Of a stretch of DNA of 64,000 bases, positions 62,615-64,000 are shown one piece after another. The notes beneath the pieces were generated by a model. The model did not search any database, was not told where the DNA came from, and was given only the letters and a program-made list of their open reading frames with translations. This DNA is from Leeuwenhoekiella sp. MAR_2009_132 (GTDB taxonomy: Bacteria; Bacteroidota; Bacteroidia; Flavobacteriales; Flavobacteriaceae). How positions within the stretch are numbered: position 1 is the first letter of the stretch; each line of letters begins with the position of its first letter. The position numbers and the translations under genes are program-made. The DNA lies in assembly GCF_000687915.1 (NCBI RefSeq), contig NZ_JHZY01000002.1, forward strand, positions 496,001-560,000, given 5' to 3'.

Positions 62615-62652
62615 AAAGCCTTCATACAATAAACTGTATGAAGGCTTTTATT
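62615..62652. terminator. Bidirectional terminator
   Basis: AAAGCCTTCATACA and TGTATGAAGGCTTT form a 14-base stem with a 6-base loop, then T-rich. Confidence 0.9.
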
Positions 62653-62687
62653 AAGTTATAAAATAGCTATCTAAAATCTTTAATAGT

Positions 62688-63473
62688 TTACTTATCTCTA
62701 TTAAGTACTTTATATTCTTCATAACAGCTGCTTAGTGCATCTAGTATTTGAAGATCATTTGCAGATTTGACAAAGCTTTGCGAGTAATCACAGCGTCCCA
62801 ATATAGCTTCAATATCTTCTTTAGGAACCTGTAGTAATGCTGATAGCGTTTCTCGGTCAAATTTAGTAACCAGAAGATTTCTAATATTATCGTCTTCTTT
62901 CATTTGTCTAAGCTTCCGCATTTGGGAACTCTTATTAGAAAATACTTTATTCAAAAAATCTGCCGGATTAAATATGGCACTTAATACTTTATTAATTGCA
63001 CCTGGTTGAGAATTCCCTGCTTCATAAGCAGTGTCTAAACCAGAGATACTGTAACGAACATTTTTATAAACAGGAACATTGCGCGCATCAATTTCAAGAT
63101 AACCCGTAAGTTCTATATTCTTAACAACAACTTCTTCGAGAGCAATTCCGGTTTCGGTCATCTTTACCTTAACATCACCAAAACGTTTCCAGTCATTGGT
63201 AACGCGTACCTGTAAGGTTTTGAATCCTAAAAATGAAAAAAACAGGGTATCTGTAGAAGATGCCCTGATTTTAAATGTTCCGTCTGTACCCGTTGTGGTA
63301 CCCTTTACGGTATTAAGGTTTATAATATTTACTCCTTCAAGTGCTTGATCTGTTGTGGCGTTAATTACAGTACCTTCTATGATACTATCTTCAGCCTCAT
63401 CTGTTTCTACTTGTTGTGCAAAAATGGCACCGGGTAAAACAACACACAGGAGTAGTATAAAAATCTTTTTCAT
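62688..63473 (-). CDS. Exported protein with carboxypeptidase-regulatory-like domain
   Basis: A 261-residue protein with a signal peptide ending AIFAQ. Residues about 33-110 are a CarboxypepD_reg-like (CNA-B-type) beta-sandwich (IEGTVINATTDQALEGVNI, GTTTGTDGTFKIRAS, FFSFLGFKTLQVRV), as found at the N-termini of TonB-dependent receptors. No receptor barrel follows; the rest is helical and charged (RKLRQMKEDDNIRNLL). It probably sits in the periplasm or at the outer membrane. Function unknown. Confidence 0.8.
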   Translation of the reverse strand: MKKIFILLLCVVLPGAIFAQQVETDEAEDSIIEGTVINATTDQALEGVNIINLNTVKGTTTGTDGTFKIRASSTDTLFFSFLGFKTLQVRVTNDWKRFGDVKVKMTETGIALEEVVVKNIELTGYLEIDARNVPVYKNVRYSISGLDTAYEAGNSQPGAINKVLSAIFNPADFLNKVFSNKSSQMRKLRQMKEDDNIRNLLVTKFDRETLSALLQVPKEDIEAILGRCDYSQSFVKSANDLQILDALSSCYEEYKVLNRDK

Positions 63474-63546
63474 ATAGTATTCAATTTAGAAAAAGAGACG
63501 ATAAAATCATACCAAACGTGACAATTCTTATAAAATTATTACGGTA

Positions 63547-64000
63547 TTAACGATCCCTTCTTCTTCTTTTTCCTGAAAACGGACTTTTATTTTCGCGTTC
63601 TCCTTCAGGTTTGCTTTTGCCTCTGCGTTCGCCGCCGCTACGTTCACTGCTGCTATTGCGATCTCTACCGCTTCCTCCACCAGAAGATCTGCGTTTTTTA
63701 AAACCACCATCACCGCCTGAATCATCTCTACGTCTTCCGCCGCCGCTACCACCACCAGATGGTCCGGTTCTGCGATCGTTACGTTTGCGTTTTCCGCCAC
63801 CGCCACCGCCGCCACCTCTGGTGTCTTTGGTGATTTCTACGTGTACCGAGCGTCCTTTAAGATTAAAGTCTTCAAACAAAGCTAAAATCGCTTCTTTGTG
63901 TTCGGTATCTGTATTAAAGAAAGAGAATGAATCTTTACAATCTACTTTATAAATACCTTCACCTAATCCTGTAAGATCTTTTAAGAAGTCTTTTAAACTC
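63547..64000 (-). CDS. DEAD-box RNA helicase, C-terminal end (gene enters from right edge)
   Basis: The frame is open to the right edge of the window on the minus strand. The upstream part reads LKDFLKDLTGLGEGIYKVD...SFSFFNTDTEHKEAIL, then LKGRSVHVEITKD, the DbpA-type RNA-binding domain of DEAD-box helicases. It is followed by a long Gly-, Arg- and Ser-rich tail (about 90 residues, rich in RR, GGG and RDR) ending at 63547. The tail would add loose RNA contact. The catalytic core lies outside the window. The frame on the other strand (63611-63952) is Pro/Leu-rich and is a shadow. Confidence 0.87.
   Translation of the reverse strand, partial: SLKDFLKDLTGLGEGIYKVDCKDSFSFFNTDTEHKEAILALFEDFNLKGRSVHVEITKDTRGGGGGGGGKRKRNDRRTGPSGGGSGGGRRRDDSGGDGGFKKRRSSGGGSGRDRNSSSERSGGERRGKSKPEGERENKSPFSGKRRRRDR

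Noticed and set aside
63473..63520. Third ECF-like promoter (GTCAC...CGTCTC) before the carboxypeptidase-regulatory-like gene
   Set aside because: First box has a mismatch and the spacer is 17, not 16; too weak to claim.
63611..63952. Plus-strand Pro/Leu-rich open frame opposite the helicase tail
   Set aside because: It arises from the Gly/Arg repeat codons read backwards; composition is extreme and the minus-strand frame carries a known RNA-binding domain.
1..64000. tRNA, rRNA, CRISPR, insertion sequences, phage genes
   Set aside because: I saw no cloverleaf-like intergenic sequence, no rRNA segments, no transposase or integrase and no short direct repeat array on either strand.

Overview
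The window is chromosomal DNA from a member of the Bacteroidota, almost certainly a marine-type Flavobacteriaceae. The reasons are AT-rich coding sequence, promoters of the Bacteroidota form TTTG-N19-TAnnTTTG (clearest before rpmH and purB), a PorQ type IX secretion protein and a protein with a type IX sorting domain, lipoproteins with acidic residues after the lipid-bearing cysteine, a GlmU of the alternative Bacteroidota type, a CarB without its C-terminal regulatory domain, and ECF sigma/anti-sigma operons typical of the phylum. No species is assigned. There is no rRNA, tRNA, prophage, insertion sequence or CRISPR array that I can see.

Layout. 1-5.9 kb: storage-glucan genes (maltokinase running off the left edge, glgB, a GH31 alpha-glucosidase). 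6-8.2 kb: an M48 lipoprotein protease and a UMF1-type exporter. 8.3-11.2 kb, minus strand: ECF sigma factor, membrane anti-sigma factor and two repeat-rich exported proteins of the GIN/DUF2807-DUF4097 sort. 11.4-21.6 kb: lon, porQ, cmk, an MFS exporter, a succinate-semialdehyde-type dehydrogenase, a lysophospholipase-like hydrolase and rpsA. 21.7-23.1 kb: an intergenic structured repeat and a GlmU-like protein. 23.1-27.8 kb, minus strand: a tripartite drug-efflux operon (TetR, TolC, EmrA-like, EmrB-like) with two tandem operators over its promoter. 27.9-38.4 kb: mixed housekeeping (peptide-binding lipoprotein, mtaB, lytic transglycosylase, thioredoxin-like protein, rpmH, carB). 38.6-41.6 kb: a type IX sorted protein, a thioesterase, a small membrane protein and rmuC. 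41.6-47.9 kb: a vitamin B12 uptake locus with BtuF-BtuC-BtuD on the minus strand, and a cobalamin riboswitch followed by a TonB-dependent receptor and a BtuG-like surface propeller on the plus strand. 47.9-53 kb: two tandem S41 protease lipoproteins divergent from a second ECF sigma/anti-sigma/DUF4252/DUF4252 operon. 53.2-58 kb: pta-ackA, a 52-residue membrane protein and purB. 58.1-64 kb: a HEAT-like protein, a haem-binding protein, a sirtuin, a five-repeat CHRD surface lipoprotein, a TrmH-type methyltransferase, a carboxypeptidase-regulatory-like protein, and the C-terminal end of a DEAD-box helicase running off the right edge.

How the genes work together. The strongest functional units are the B12 uptake locus, the tripartite efflux operon, the pta-ackA acetate pathway and the two ECF operons. 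Both ECF operons carry the same promoter shape (GTAAC, 16 bases, xxTCT) just upstream of the sigma gene, which suggests autoregulation. I found no wholly unknown multi-gene system. The items most worth a second look are the shared ECF promoter, the repeat-protein outputs of the first ECF operon, the tandem TetR operators, the riboswitch expression platform, the intergenic repeat after rpsA and the unlisted small membrane protein after purB.
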